A stretch of 64,000 nucleotides of DNA from Bacillota bacterium (GCA_030526045.1 JAUNDN010000005.1:19110-83109); one strand, 5' to 3'; counted from the first letter of the stretch, positions 27,711 through 37,149 are shown. Numbers and translations: made by a program. Notes: generated by a model from the sequence alone, not told the origin.

Positions 27711-27737
27711 TTTCTTTTCCTTCCTTAACTTTTATAT

Positions 27738-29408
27738 TTATTTTCCGGAATGAATTATATCCCGAAAGCCTTCCTCAATCGTGTTTCCTCTGAAAATATC
27801 CTCAGCCTTCACCGGAGAAGCCGGAAAGTCCTCATAGCCTGTCCTGTCTCCGCTTTCGGAATAATAAAAGGTATACCCATGTAATTCATAAGCTTTCGTC
27901 TCAAAGTTATCATAGTCCTTTTGACAAATAACATATTCGGTGAAGGCCATCCGCCAAAGCTCCATACCAAACATTGACAGCTTGTAAACTCCAATCAGAC
28001 AAATCACCACTGTAAGCAGCTTGAATCTGTCTGTATGCGGACTCAGCTTCAAATACAGATACCCCCAGGTCACGACTGCTGCCAGCCACAGGAATACGCA
28101 TCCGTACCGGATCAGCGGTGCACTGCACAGCCAGAACAAAAAGCAGACCACAAGTGTCAATGCTACATGCAGATAGTCTATCATATCCTTCCTCTTTTTG
28201 ATCACTGCGTAGGCAAAAAAGAAAAGCAATAATACTACGCCACTTGCTGCAAGCGCCAGAAATACCTTGTCTGTACCGTCAAGTCCCGCAACCCACTCCG
28301 GGAGCCATGCCGTAATGGGATCATCATATCTTGTCACATCGGTAAAGCCTCTTCCCCACACCTGTATTTCCTTCGCATCATAGTTTGCCATTCCCTTCGG
28401 AATCTTAAAATCCATATCAAAAAGGTCAATTGCAGTAAAAGGATAAATCAGCCAGCCTGAAAGAATCACATTCCGTATCAGGAACGGAGCTATCGCAATA
28501 AGCCCCAGCAAGAGAAATTTGACAATTTCTTTCCTGCGCTTTTCTTTTATCATCTGGACAGCCGGTTTCAACACCAAGAGCAAAACCAGTGCCCCTGAAA
28601 GCTTCACGCTGATCACCAGTACACACATAAGGCACAGCAGCGCATAGGGCAAATAGAATTTCTCTTCTCTCTCGAGAAGCTCCAACCACCGGATCACAAT
28701 GAAAAATACCAAAAGTACCATGAAATAATCAGAGGCCGGAGAGATCATCTCATCAAAAATATTAAGCAGGTAGTAAATACCCATGATTCTTACAAAATCG
28801 GAAAGAACCGGTCTTTTTACTCTGTCCCTTCTGATAGCTTCACCACAGACAAGAGATAGCAGAAAAGCAAGAAATCCCGCGCAGCAATGGTAGGACTGTC
28901 CACCTAAAAATGCCATGCTGTATAAAGCAGACAGGCAAAATGACGCACTGTTATATGCAAGTCTGCTATGTAAATTCCCAAGACCGGGTATCACACCGTA
29001 TTCTTCAATCCAGCGGATGCTCTGGGCATGATACAGTCCGGTATCATAATGAATGATTCCCCGGGAAGTCCCATAAGCAAATAATAAAAACATTCCTATC
29101 ACAAATGCGGTTTGTGACGGCTTCATGGTAAGACGTATTGTATGCCATTTCGCCAGAAATTCCCTGCGGTAACGAATCATACACAAAAAACAAACAAGGA
29201 GCAGTACCAGATTAGCTGCCAGCCCAACCCTCCAAAAAATACTGAAAAACTGGGCGTAGACCGTTACTGCTCCAATGCCGGCATACAAATAACTGATTTC
29301 TCTTTGAGCCTCAAATTTTGCATTGCCTGAAATGGCTTTGATACATGCAAAGCCAGTCACATAACAGGTAAACAGCATATAAAGCCAGATTATCATTACA
29401 GAAATCAT
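27738..29408 (-). CDS. Polytopic membrane protein in the GDP-fucose operon, GT-C glycosyltransferase-like
   Basis: 556 residues with about 12 membrane segments. After the first three or four helices comes RGIIHYDTGLYHAQSIRWI, an acidic first-loop motif of the kind seen in GT-C fold transferases, then GNLHSRLAYNSASF. It resembles the LIC_10190-type membrane protein family as I remember it, without certainty. The C-terminal 80 residues are soluble and rich in Tyr and Asp. GT-C enzymes use lipid-linked sugars outside the membrane. Its place between gmd and fcl suggests handling of a fucose-containing glycan, by context only. AGAGG precedes the ATG; the gaps to fcl (27 bases) and gmd (23) are short. 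Confidence 0.7.
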   Translation of the reverse strand: MISVMIIWLYMLFTCYVTGFACIKAISGNAKFEAQREISYLYAGIGAVTVYAQFFSIFWRVGLAANLVLLLVCFLCMIRYRREFLAKWHTIRLTMKPSQTAFVIGMFLLFAYGTSRGIIHYDTGLYHAQSIRWIEEYGVIPGLGNLHSRLAYNSASFCLSALYSMAFLGGQSYHCCAGFLAFLLSLVCGEAIRRDRVKRPVLSDFVRIMGIYYLLNIFDEMISPASDYFMVLLVFFIVIRWLELLEREEKFYLPYALLCLMCVLVISVKLSGALVLLLVLKPAVQMIKEKRRKEIVKFLLLGLIAIAPFLIRNVILSGWLIYPFTAIDLFDMDFKIPKGMANYDAKEIQVWGRGFTDVTRYDDPITAWLPEWVAGLDGTDKVFLALAASGVVLLLFFFAYAVIKKRKDMIDYLHVALTLVVCFLFWLCSAPLIRYGCVFLWLAAVVTWGYLYLKLSPHTDRFKLLTVVICLIGVYKLSMFGMELWRMAFTEYVICQKDYDNFETKAYELHGYTFYYSESGDRTGYEDFPASPVKAEDIFRGNTIEEGFRDIIHSGK

Positions 29409-29431
29409 CTATTTTTGCCTCTTAATATTTC

Positions 29432-30502
29432 CTATTTATTTCTGCCTGCCTTGTATTCCCCGCAGCTCATTCCGGCAATTTCCTTCATATCTGCATCCAT
29501 CATCATGGCAACCAGTCCCTTAAAATCTACATTTCTCTTCCAGCCAAGTTCTTTTTCTGCCTTGGCGGAATTTCCCCAGAGGAATTCTACCTCTGCCGGA
29601 CGATAAAACTCAGGATTTACATCCACAAGAAGCTTACCGGTCTGTGCGTCGTAACCCTTTTCGTTCACACCGGAGCCCTCCCATCTTACGGTAATTCCAA
29701 GCTCCTCAAACGCTGCTTCTACAAATTCTCTTACCGTATGGGTTTCATTGGTGGCCAGTACATAATCTCCCGGTTTATCCTGCTGAAGCATCATCCACAT
29801 ACCCTTTACATAATCGCCCGCAAAGCCCCAGTCTCTCTTGGCATTCATATTTCCGAGAGAAAGCTTTTCCTGCTTTCCTGCCAGAATATTTGCAATGGCA
29901 AGGGTGATCTTTCTGGTAACAAAATTCTCTCCTCGTCTGGGGGATTCATGGTTAAACAAGATGCCGTTACATGCAAACATATTGTAGGATTCTCTGTAAT
30001 TTACCGTGATCCAATAGGAATAAAGCTTCGCTACGCCATAGGGGCTCTTCGGATAAAAGGGTGTTGCCTCGCTCTGAGGTGCCGTCTCAGGAAGCCCACC
30101 AAACAGTTCCGATGTGGATGCCTGATAATATCTGCAGTTGCCACCATTTACCCTGATTGCCTCCAGGAGCTTTAAGGTGCTGACTCCGGTTGCTTCTGCA
30201 GTATATTCGGGAACCTCAAAGGATACGCCTACATGAGACTGTGCTGCTAAATTATAAACCTCCGTAGGTCTGATTTCCGAAATCAGTCTCATCAGATTAC
30301 TGGAATCCGTCATATCTGCAAAATGTAAGAAAAATTTAACTTTATTGTAATCTGAATTCAGGATGTGGTCAATACGGGCTGTATTGGTGATGCTGTGTCT
30401 TCGAATCAGTCCGTGCACCTCATACCCCTGCTCCAGCAGAAATTCTGCCAGATAAGAACCATCCTGTCCTGTAATACCTGTGATTAAAGCTATCTTCTGC
30501 AT
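29432..30502 (-). CDS. gmd: GDP-mannose 4,6-dehydratase
   Basis: 356 residues. [18 protein letters not shown] is the NADP-binding loop of Gmd. [18 protein letters not shown], the Thr-Ser-Glu of [10 protein letters not shown], and the catalytic YGVAK pair follow, and [17 protein letters not shown] is the family signature. It converts GDP-mannose to GDP-4-keto-6-deoxymannose, the first step to GDP-L-fucose. AAGGAGAT precedes the ATG. It is the first gene of the unit and has a clear promoter. Confidence 0.96.
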   Translation of the reverse strand: MQKIALITGITGQDGSYLAEFLLEQGYEVHGLIRRHSITNTARIDHILNSDYNKVKFFLHFADMTDSSNLMRLISEIRPTEVYNLAAQSHVGVSFEVPEYTAEATGVSTLKLLEAIRVNGGNCRYYQASTSELFGGLPETAPQSEATPFYPKSPYGVAKLYSYWITVNYRESYNMFACNGILFNHESPRRGENFVTRKITLAIANILAGKQEKLSLGNMNAKRDWGFAGDYVKGMWMMLQQDKPGDYVLATNETHTVREFVEAAFEELGITVRWEGSGVNEKGYDAQTGKLLVDVNPEFYRPAEVEFLWGNSAKAEKELGWKRNVDFKGLVAMMMDADMKEIAGMSCGEYKAGRNK

Positions 30503-30547
30503 AAATATCTCCTTTGAAATTTGTCTTATTTTGCTATATCATTAGGG

Positions 30548-30576
30548 AGTATACTATTGTATAATACTTGTGGCAA
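30548..30576 (-). promoter_or_regulatory. Sigma-A promoter of gmd
   Basis: TTGCCA (30571-30576) and TATACT (30548-30553) on the minus strand, 17 bp apart. A TATAAT on the plus strand (30560-30565) lies inside its spacer and might be part of an overlapping araC promoter, but no matching -35 was found. Confidence 0.7.
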
Positions 30577-30582
30577 TTAAAT

Positions 30583-30610
30583 ATATTGCGTAAAAATAGT
30601 AAAATATTGC
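30583..30610. promoter_or_regulatory. Phased direct repeat, possible AraC-family operator
   Basis: ATATTGC occurs at 30583-30589 and again at 30604-30610, exactly 21 bp (two helix turns) apart. The first copy is 7 bp upstream of the gmd -35 box and the second is 24 bp before the araC start codon. This spacing is typical of sites for AraC-family activators. Confidence 0.5.
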
Positions 30611-30633
30611 TAATTCAAAAAAGGAGTCCTTCC

Positions 30634-31470
30634 ATGGCAAAATCATCCTCAAACCGAATTCTTCCCACTCCCTCCTCCTATGCCAGAGAACATTACCTTT
30701 ATGTGCAGGAAATCGGAACCTTGCAGAGTCTGGAGCCACATGTCAGCAAACGTCAGAACTTAAATTCTTTTCTTTTTCTGGTCGTTCTCGATGGGGAAGG
30801 CACCCTGAACTATTGCGGTACCAGACATCGGATTTCTGCCGGCGACTGCGCTTTGATCAACTGTGCCAGACCCTATTCCCACGAGAGCAGCGCCACGCAT
30901 CCCTGGAGTCTTAAGTGGGTACATTTTAATGGTCTGGAAGCCTCCTTCTATTATGATTATTTTATTTCAAGGGAAAATTCCTATCTGTTTCGCCCCAGAA
31001 GCATCCTTCCCTTTACGGATGTTCTTGACCAGCTTTATTTATGCCAGCAGAACAAGAATCCCTTGATGGAGCTAACTTCCAATAAATATCTCACAGACAT
31101 GATCACCCTATGCTTTACAGAGAATGAATCTCTCAAGATGGGAGAATATACCATTCCCGATAAACTAAAACAAATTCATGAATACATCAGTGAAAATTAT
31201 TCCCGCAAGATTTCTCTGGAGGACCTAGCTGACCGATTCTTCATCAGCAAATTTCACCTTTCCCGGGAATACAAAAAGATATATGGAACAACATTGGGCA
31301 ATGCCCTGACAAACTTAAGACTTTCTCACGCAAAATCCATGCTTCGTTTCAGCGATGACTCAATTGATACCATTGCCCTAAGCTGTGGTTTTCAGGATAC
31401 CGGCTATTTTATCAAGGTATTTAAAAAGGCGGAAAACATGACACCTCTTCAATATCGAAAAAAATGGTAG
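30634..31470 (+). CDS. AraC-family transcriptional regulator
   Basis: 278 residues. The N-terminal 150 or so form a cupin-like sensor (GEGTLNYCGTRHRISAGDCALI; WVHFNG). The C-terminal 100 hold two helix-turn-helix motifs: ISLEDLADRFFISKFHLSREYKKIYG and the conserved IDTIALSCGFQDTGYFIKVFKK. It likely senses a sugar and activates transcription. The ATG at 30634 has AGGAG upstream; the open frame begins 66 bases earlier without a site. It is divergent from the gmd operon, with a direct repeat between them, so gmd is a plausible target. No strong terminator follows. Confidence 0.9.
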   Translation: MAKSSSNRILPTPSSYAREHYLYVQEIGTLQSLEPHVSKRQNLNSFLFLVVLDGEGTLNYCGTRHRISAGDCALINCARPYSHESSATHPWSLKWVHFNGLEASFYYDYFISRENSYLFRPRSILPFTDVLDQLYLCQQNKNPLMELTSNKYLTDMITLCFTENESLKMGEYTIPDKLKQIHEYISENYSRKISLEDLADRFFISKFHLSREYKKIYGTTLGNALTNLRLSHAKSMLRFSDDSIDTIALSCGFQDTGYFIKVFKKAENMTPLQYRKKW

Positions 31471-31516
31471 GGCAAACACTGTCTGCCCTGCCATTTTCTA
31501 TCATCTGTTCCTGTCG

Positions 31517-31975
31517 CTATAAAACCATCCCTACAACTACTGCAATAGCGATTCCGAGGATCGCGCCCATGAGTACCTGAAGCGGTGTATGACCTACAAA
31601 TTCTTTTAATCTGTCTTCCACGCTGATCTGCTTTCCCATGTTGGTAAAAATCTCCAGCATTTCATTCAGAACCTGCCCCTGCTTACCTGTTTCTCTTCTC
31701 ACTCCCATTGCATCATACATTACAATGATTGCGAACATGGCAGAAATTGCAAATTCAAAGCTTCCGCCTCCATATTTCATTCCTGCTGCCGTTGCCAGCG
31801 CACAGACCGTCGCCGAATGGGAACTTGGCATACCGCCGCTCCCCACCATTCTCTCCGCTACGAACTGTTTCGTCAAAATAAGATGAATTAATGTTTTGAG
31901 TACCTGTGCCACCATCCACCCAAGGGCGGCGGCTACAAAAATCTGATTGTGAAGTAACGCAACTATAAATTCCAT
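31517..31975 (-). CDS. DUF212 / divergent PAP2-family membrane protein
   Basis: 152 residues with four or five membrane segments. GSGGMPSSHSATVCALA, MYDAMGVRRETGKQ and GHTPLQVLMGA are the DUF212 (YuiD-like) blocks and correspond to the acid phosphatase/vanadium haloperoxidase core. A lipid phosphate phosphatase role is suspected in the family but not established. The start is 3 bases beyond the rfbD stop, so translation may be coupled; the ribosome site (GGGTT) is weak. Confidence 0.85.
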   Translation of the reverse strand: MEFIVALLHNQIFVAAALGWMVAQVLKTLIHLILTKQFVAERMVGSGGMPSSHSATVCALATAAGMKYGGGSFEFAISAMFAIIVMYDAMGVRRETGKQGQVLNEMLEIFTNMGKQISVEDRLKEFVGHTPLQVLMGAILGIAIAVVVGMVL

Positions 31976-31978
31976 TTT

Positions 31979-32824
31979 TTAACCCATTTCTCTGATATAT
32001 GCTTCGATTGCGTCGTGCCACTCCGCAAACCTGTAATCCGTAGTCAATTTTAACATGTAATTTTCCAAAATGGAATAAGCCGGTCTGGGAGCCTTGGCAC
32101 CAAATTCTGCCGTCGTGATTCCTTCCACTTCTGTACTCTTTCCTGTAAGACGGAAAATTTCTCTTGTAAAGTCTGCCCAGGAGCAGCTTCCTTCACAGGT
32201 CGCATGAAATAAACCGTAATTTTCCGTAAAGAGAAGATGAGCAATTGCACCAGCCAGTTCCTTCGTACTTGTAGGACTTCCGACCTGGTCATTTACCACG
32301 CGGACCTTTTCATTGGTCTCCGAAAGCCTAAGCATTGTTTTTACAAAGTTCTTTCCGTCACCGTAAAGCCAGGCGGTTCTGAAAATAAAATATCTGTCGG
32401 CAAAATCCTTAACCATGTTCTCGCCTGCAAGCTTCGTTGCACCATAGATTCCCTGCGGATTCGGCTGATCAAATTCAAGATAAGGTCTACTTCCCTTTCC
32501 GTCAAACACATAGTCTGTAGAAATGTGAACCATCTTTGCCCCTGTCTCGGTAGCAGCGATGCTTAAATTCCTTGGACCGATCGCGTTAATTCGATAGGCA
32601 TTGTCCACATCACTCTCACAGGCATCTACCGCAGTATGCGCGGCACAGTTGATAATCGCATAGGGCTTTACCTCCCTAGCAAGCTCCATTACTTTATCAA
32701 TATTAGTAATATCAAGCTCTGCAACATCCGTATTGACAAATTCGATTTCGCTGTTTCCCTTTAATTCCAGATTAATGGCACGTCCCAGCTGCCCGTTGCA
32801 GCCTGTCACGATTATTTTTTTCAT
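31979..32824 (-). CDS. rfbD: dTDP-4-dehydrorhamnose reductase
   Basis: 281 residues, extended SDR-type. VTGCNGQLGRAI is the NAD(P)-binding loop, HISTDYVFDGKG holds the catalytic Thr/Asp region and YGATKLAGE the Tyr-Lys pair. It makes dTDP-L-rhamnose in the last step of the pathway. The other rhamnose genes (rfbA, B, C) are not in this window, so this copy is split from them. The first in-frame ATG (32824) has AAGGAAG some 12 bases before it. Confidence 0.92.
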   Translation of the reverse strand: MKKIIVTGCNGQLGRAINLELKGNSEIEFVNTDVAELDITNIDKVMELAREVKPYAIINCAAHTAVDACESDVDNAYRINAIGPRNLSIAATETGAKMVHISTDYVFDGKGSRPYLEFDQPNPQGIYGATKLAGENMVKDFADRYFIFRTAWLYGDGKNFVKTMLRLSETNEKVRVVNDQVGSPTSTKELAGAIAHLLFTENYGLFHATCEGSCSWADFTREIFRLTGKSTEVEGITTAEFGAKAPRPAYSILENYMLKLTTDYRFAEWHDAIEAYIREMG

Positions 32825-32965
32825 GATCTGTCTTTCTTCCTTTCACTTATCTGATATTTATTGTACCCTTTTCATCCGTTTTAGACAAGTGGTTTAACAG
32901 CAATACTTATGACTCTCTGTAATATTTTCTTAATATTTTTGTATAACTTTTTACACATTTTTCTA

Positions 32966-32994
32966 GTGACTCTGTGTAGCATATATGCTATAAT
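32966..32994 (+). promoter_or_regulatory. Promoter of the DUF3048 lipoprotein gene
   Basis: TATAAT (32989-32994) with an extended TGC and GTGACT (32966-32971) 17 bp upstream. Confidence 0.65.
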
Positions 32995-33068
32995 AATTAT
33001 CGTGTGATTTGTGATACATATGATAATTGAAAATTATGCTTTGATGATATCGAAAGTGAGGAAATATG

Positions 33069-34226
33069 ATGAAAAGATTACAAGTTCTTTTTCTTGTAGC
33101 CTTATCTTCATCTCTTTTATTGTTTGGCTGTGGGAAAGAAAAAGAATCGGATGCTCAGCCTGTTGTTGAACCCATTGTTGAGGCTCTGCCCGAATCAGGG
33201 GAAGAGAATCCAGAAGAGGCTGAAGAAAACGCTACGAATCCTGACACTCCCCCCGCAGAGGGCATGGTGCGAAGCCGCCTTACCAATGAATGGGTTGATG
33301 AGAAGGTTGCCAAGACACGTCCTATTGCCGTTATGGTTCCCAACTCCAAAACAGCCAGCCAATATGGTCTTTCCGACGCATCTGTTCTCTATGAATGTAA
33401 TGTTGAGGGCAGCATGACACGTCTGATGGCTATCTGGGAGGACTGGAGCAATTATGAAAAGCTTGGCAACATTAGAAGTTGCCGTGACTACTATTTATAT
33501 TGGGCATTTGAATGGGATGCCATCTATATCCATTATGGTGGCCCCTTCTATATCGATGACCTGATCGGAAGAGATGATACGCAGAATATTAACTGTATCG
33601 AATTTGGTGATGCCACCTACAGAGATACTGCAAAGAATTCCACTGATAACGCATTTACTTCCGCGGACAGGATCAAAAAGGCCGCCGAGCATTATGATTA
33701 TCCTCTCGAATACAGAGAAGGTTATGCAGATGAGCAGCACTATATGTTTGCTTCCGACAGTGATCCTAACACCTTAGAACAGTACTCGGATGCAATTACC
33801 GCAACCAAGATTGATATGTCCCCTGCTTATCCTGTTACCAACTGCTACTTCGAATACAATGAAGAGACAGGATTGTATGACAGATTCCAGCACTTATCCG
33901 GAGACAGTGACGGTCCTCATATCGATCTGGCAAATAATCAGCAGCTTGCCTTCAAGAATATTCTGGTTCAGAATACCTACTTTGAGGTGAGAGACCAGAA
34001 AGGTTACCTTGCTTTCCAGTGCCATGATACAACACGTGATGGCTGGTTCTTCACCAACGGAAAAGGTATCCATGTAACCTGGGAAAAAACTTCCGATTAC
34101 GGTGCAACCAGATACTATGATGATAACGGAAATGAGATTAAACTGAATACCGGTAAGACAATGGTATGCATCCTTGAAGATGGTGACACCTTCATGGTAG
34201 ACGGCAAGTCAGTTGATGCTGACTAA
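33069..34226 (+). CDS. DUF3048 domain lipoprotein (YerB-like)
   Basis: 385 residues. A lipoprotein signal ends in LLLFGC, so Cys at about 21 is the lipidation site. An acidic, Pro-rich linker of about 45 residues is followed by the DUF3048 domain (RPIAVMVPNSKTASQYGLSDASVLYEC ... RSCRDYYLYWAFEWDAIYIHYGG) and a C-terminal domain ending GKTMVCILEDGDTFMV. It is anchored outside the membrane; the function is not known. The second of two adjacent ATGs (33069) is better spaced from GAGG than the first (33066). Single gene with promoter and terminator. Confidence 0.9.
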   Translation: MKRLQVLFLVALSSSLLLFGCGKEKESDAQPVVEPIVEALPESGEENPEEAEENATNPDTPPAEGMVRSRLTNEWVDEKVAKTRPIAVMVPNSKTASQYGLSDASVLYECNVEGSMTRLMAIWEDWSNYEKLGNIRSCRDYYLYWAFEWDAIYIHYGGPFYIDDLIGRDDTQNINCIEFGDATYRDTAKNSTDNAFTSADRIKKAAEHYDYPLEYREGYADEQHYMFASDSDPNTLEQYSDAITATKIDMSPAYPVTNCYFEYNEETGLYDRFQHLSGDSDGPHIDLANNQQLAFKNILVQNTYFEVRDQKGYLAFQCHDTTRDGWFFTNGKGIHVTWEKTSDYGATRYYDDNGNEIKLNTGKTMVCILEDGDTFMVDGKSVDAD

Positions 34227-34236
34227 ATCAATAATT

Positions 34237-34277
34237 AAGGGGCTGTCGCACTAAGTAATTAGCGCGCAACCCCTTTT
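34237..34277. terminator. Bidirectional terminator, DUF3048 gene / chromate transporter
   Basis: AAGGGG at 34237-34242 pairs with CCCCTT at 34270-34275, with further TG/CA and CGC/GCG pairs inside, and TTTTC follows. The convergent transporter gene ends directly beyond it. Confidence 0.75.
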
Positions 34278-34279
34278 CT

Positions 34280-34837
34280 TTACATCTGAAATACAATTCC
34301 AATAACTGCTCCGCAAAAAATCCAAAAGGCCGGATGCAGCTTTTTTAATTTCTTATGGGTCATGGCGAAATAAAAGAGTACCACCAAAGCTACCGGAAAT
34401 ACCGGGAATTGAAAGCTTCCATCCTCCGCCGTGAAGAGAGAGGTCTCCCAGATACCGAGCACAGCTGTTGCGATCAAACCGGTCACCGCCGGTCGAATCG
34501 TGTAAAAAGCAGATCTCACATAAGGATTCTGGCTAAAACTGTTCAAAATTCTCGCAACAATGATAATAACAATCAGACTTGGCAATACCAATGAAAAGGT
34601 TGCCGTAATTCCTCCAAGGAAACCTGCAGCCCTGTACCCTGCATAGGTCGCCATGTTAATGCCGATCGGTCCCGGCGTGCTCTCACTGACTGCAAGCATG
34701 TTTGCCACATCTGCCCTTTCATACCAGTCATGTCGCGAAGGCAGATCCATGAGAAATGGAATCGTTGCAGGACCACCACCTATAGCAAAAAGGCCGATCT
34801 GGAAAAATTCAATAAACAGATCCCAGAACACTCTCAT
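34280..34837 (-). CDS. Chromate transporter family protein, half-size subunit B
   Basis: 185 residues, one CHR domain with about six membrane segments. The N-terminal FFQIGLFAIGGGPATIPFL and the AVSESTPGPIGINMATYAGYRAAG motif are typical. Many Firmicutes encode two short CHR proteins that together equal one long ChrA; chromate is exported by some, but the natural substrate is often unclear. The ATG at 34837 (GGGAGG) overlaps the stop of the partner gene by four bases (ATGA), so the two are translationally coupled. Confidence 0.88.
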   Translation of the reverse strand: MRVFWDLFIEFFQIGLFAIGGGPATIPFLMDLPSRHDWYERADVANMLAVSESTPGPIGINMATYAGYRAAGFLGGITATFSLVLPSLIVIIIVARILNSFSQNPYVRSAFYTIRPAVTGLIATAVLGIWETSLFTAEDGSFQFPVFPVALVVLFYFAMTHKKLKKLHPAFWIFCGAVIGIVFQM

Positions 34838-35376
34838 AGCTTTACACCTCCCATTCGGTAAAGAATAATACCAAAAATCCCTGCGATGATTACAAGAAAT
34901 ACTGTAGGAATCGGTGTAAACACTGCAAGCAGAAAGGAAAGCACTGCAATCCCGCAGCACAATCCGCCTACTACACTTTTCTTCGCCATCGTCACTACGG
35001 TGTTCAGCATCAGCGCACAAACCACAATCTTGATACCGCCCACTGCGTGAGCAACGATTTTGTTACTCATAAACTGCTCCAGGAATAACGCCAGTATAGA
35101 CACAATGATAAGCGATGGGCTTACCATTCCCAATGTAGAAAAAATGGCACCGATTATTCCTCTTTTTTTGTAGCCTACAAAGGTGGAAACGTTTACCGCG
35201 ATAATACCCGGTGTACACTGCCCCACCGCATAGTAGTCAAGCAGCTCTTCCTCCGTGACCCATCCATTCTTTTCCACAAGTTCATACTTAAGCATAGGCA
35301 GCATCGTAAGACCACCTCCGAAGGTTAATCCTCCTATTCTGAAAAAAGCGGCATATAGACTTAGTAAATCCAACAT
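34834..35376 (-). CDS. Chromate transporter family protein, half-size subunit A
   Basis: 180 residues from the ATG at 35376, with about five or six membrane segments. FFRIGGLTFGGGLTMLPML and YAVGQCTPGIIAVNVSTFVGYKKRG are the CHR family signatures. The open frame extends 87 bases upstream, through the leuA terminator, but the start chosen gives the usual family N-terminus. It presumably pairs with the next gene. No promoter was recognised between it and the leuA terminator. Confidence 0.85.
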   Translation of the reverse strand: MLDLLSLYAAFFRIGGLTFGGGLTMLPMLKYELVEKNGWVTEEELLDYYAVGQCTPGIIAVNVSTFVGYKKRGIIGAIFSTLGMVSPSLIIVSILALFLEQFMSNKIVAHAVGGIKIVVCALMLNTVVTMAKKSVVGGLCCGIAVLSFLLAVFTPIPTVFLVIIAGIFGIILYRMGGVKL

Positions 35377-35417
35377 CTTTTCTTTCTCAATTCCTTTCAT
35401 AGCATCATGTATTACGG

Positions 35418-35450
35418 AGAAAAAGAAGCAGGAATTTCTTCCTGCTTCTT
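35418..35450 (-). terminator. Terminator of leuA
   Basis: AAGAAGCAGGAA pairs perfectly with TTCCTGCTTCTT around 4 bases, with a run of T on the minus strand. It closes the long recD2-leuA gene run. Confidence 0.85.
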
Positions 35451-35469
35451 GCAAAACAAGCACGAAATA

Positions 35470-37149
35470 TTATTTTTCCCCCAACCCTAATCTGTTAACA
35501 GCTGAGAAAATTGCACGTACAGAGGCTCTTGTAATGTTGGAGCTTACTCCTACGCCATAGGTAACGCTTCCGCTGTCAGAATCCAGCAGGTGGATATATG
35601 CAGCCGCCTGTGAATTGGAACCGCTCTGCAATGCATGTTCCTCATAGTCCAATATCTTGATTGCAATATCAAGTTCCTGTTGAAGTCCCCTCTGTACTGC
35701 ATCAATAGGACCGTTACCGACCGCTTCAAAGGTTTTCTCCACACCTGCATCGGTATATGTAACAAACACTCTGGTATCAAACTCAGACTGTGTCTCTCCA
35801 CTCAGATCGTCAACCTTCAGTTTGCGGAAGTGAATAGGTTCCTTCCGATCCAGATATTCTGTCCTGAAGGCTGTCATAATCTCATCAGGAGAAACCTCAC
35901 CCTGCTTTTCCGAAATACTCTGAATCACATTTGCAAATTCCTTGTGCATTCCCTTAGGCAGTTTGAAGCCGAAATAGGTATCCATGATAAAGGCTACGCC
36001 ACCCTTGCCTGACTGAGAGTTGATGCGGACAATAGGTTCGTATTCTCTTCCAATATCGGAGGGATCGATTGGAAGGTAGGGTACCTGCCAAAACTCACTG
36101 CCTCGTTCTTTCATTGCCTTGACACCTTTATTAATGGCATCCTGATGGGAACCTGAAAATGCAGTAAATACCAGTTTCCCCGCATATGGATGCCTGGGGT
36201 GAATCGGTATCTTGCAGCATCTCTCATATATCTCAATGATTTCATTGACCTTTTCAATGTTTAATTCCGGGTTAATACCCTGTGAGAACATATTGTATGC
36301 AATGTTCAATATATCCACGTTTCCGGTTCTCTCCCCATTACCGAACAGAGTACCTTCCACTCTCTCAGCTCCTGCCAGCATGGAAAGCTCTGCCGATGCC
36401 ACACCGGTTCCACGGTCATTGTGGGGATGTACACTTAAAATAATGCTTTCCCTATTCTTAAAATGACGGTTCATCCACTCGATCTGATCTGCATACACGT
36501 TCGGGGTATTCATCTCCACAGTAGAGGGTAAATTAATGATAATAGGGTTTTCTTTGGTTGCTCCCCACGTTTCCTGCACTGCGGTACAGATATCCAGTGC
36601 AAAGTCAAGCTCCGTTCCGGTAAAACTCTCCGGAGAATACTCAAGAATAATCTTCCCGGGGAACTTGGCAGCACGCTCCTTCACCATCAGCGTACCCTTA
36701 ACAGCAATGTCAATTATCTCCTCCCGGCTCATGCCGAACACTACATCTCTCTGAAGCGTCGATGTTGAATTATAGATATGGACAATCGCTTCCTTACAGC
36801 CCTCAATTGATTCAAAGGTACGATCAATCAATTCCTCCCGGCACTGTGTCAGCACCTGTACTCTCACATCATCGGGAATCATTTTGCGTTCAATAAGCTG
36901 ACGCAGAAAATCAAATTCTATCTGACTGGCTGCAGGAAATCCGATTTCAATTTCTTTGAACCCCAGATTGATCAGATATTGGAACATTTCTATTTTTTCG
37001 CTGACCACCATGGGATCGATCAGTGCCTGATTTCCATCACGGAGATCCACACTACACCAGATAGGTGCTTTTTCAATTTCCCTGCCCGGCCATTCTCTCT
37101 CCGGATAGTCCACTACCGGATTTTTTCTGTAACGCTTATAGTTTAACAT
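35470..37149 (-). CDS. leuA: 2-isopropylmalate synthase
   Basis: 559 residues, the longer LeuA type. DLRDGNQAL (catalytic Arg-Asp), the metal site HPHNDRGTG and GNGERTGNVD are in order; the C-terminal part is the allosteric dimer domain (SNITRASVRAIFSAVNRLG). It condenses acetyl-CoA and 2-ketoisovalerate, the first step of leucine synthesis, and is usually inhibited by leucine. It lies 18 bases after ptsH, without the other leu genes and with no T-box or leader peptide, which is unusual. GAGGAAATGAA precedes the ATG. Confidence 0.96.
   Translation of the reverse strand: MLNYKRYRKNPVVDYPEREWPGREIEKAPIWCSVDLRDGNQALIDPMVVSEKIEMFQYLINLGFKEIEIGFPAASQIEFDFLRQLIERKMIPDDVRVQVLTQCREELIDRTFESIEGCKEAIVHIYNSTSTLQRDVVFGMSREEIIDIAVKGTLMVKERAAKFPGKIILEYSPESFTGTELDFALDICTAVQETWGATKENPIIINLPSTVEMNTPNVYADQIEWMNRHFKNRESIILSVHPHNDRGTGVASAELSMLAGAERVEGTLFGNGERTGNVDILNIAYNMFSQGINPELNIEKVNEIIEIYERCCKIPIHPRHPYAGKLVFTAFSGSHQDAINKGVKAMKERGSEFWQVPYLPIDPSDIGREYEPIVRINSQSGKGGVAFIMDTYFGFKLPKGMHKEFANVIQSISEKQGEVSPDEIMTAFRTEYLDRKEPIHFRKLKVDDLSGETQSEFDTRVFVTYTDAGVEKTFEAVGNGPIDAVQRGLQQELDIAIKILDYEEHALQSGSNSQAAAYIHLLDSDSGSVTYGVGVSSNITRASVRAIFSAVNRLGLGEK

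Noticed and set aside
34237-34277. GGGGCTGTCGCACTAAG as an insertion-sequence end
   Set aside because: No transposase, no matching inverted repeat at a distance and no target duplication were seen. The sequence works as a bidirectional terminator between two convergent genes.
34280-35376. Frameshifted single chromate transporter
   Set aside because: Each half has its own start and a full CHR domain, and the ATGA overlap is typical of the natural two-gene form.
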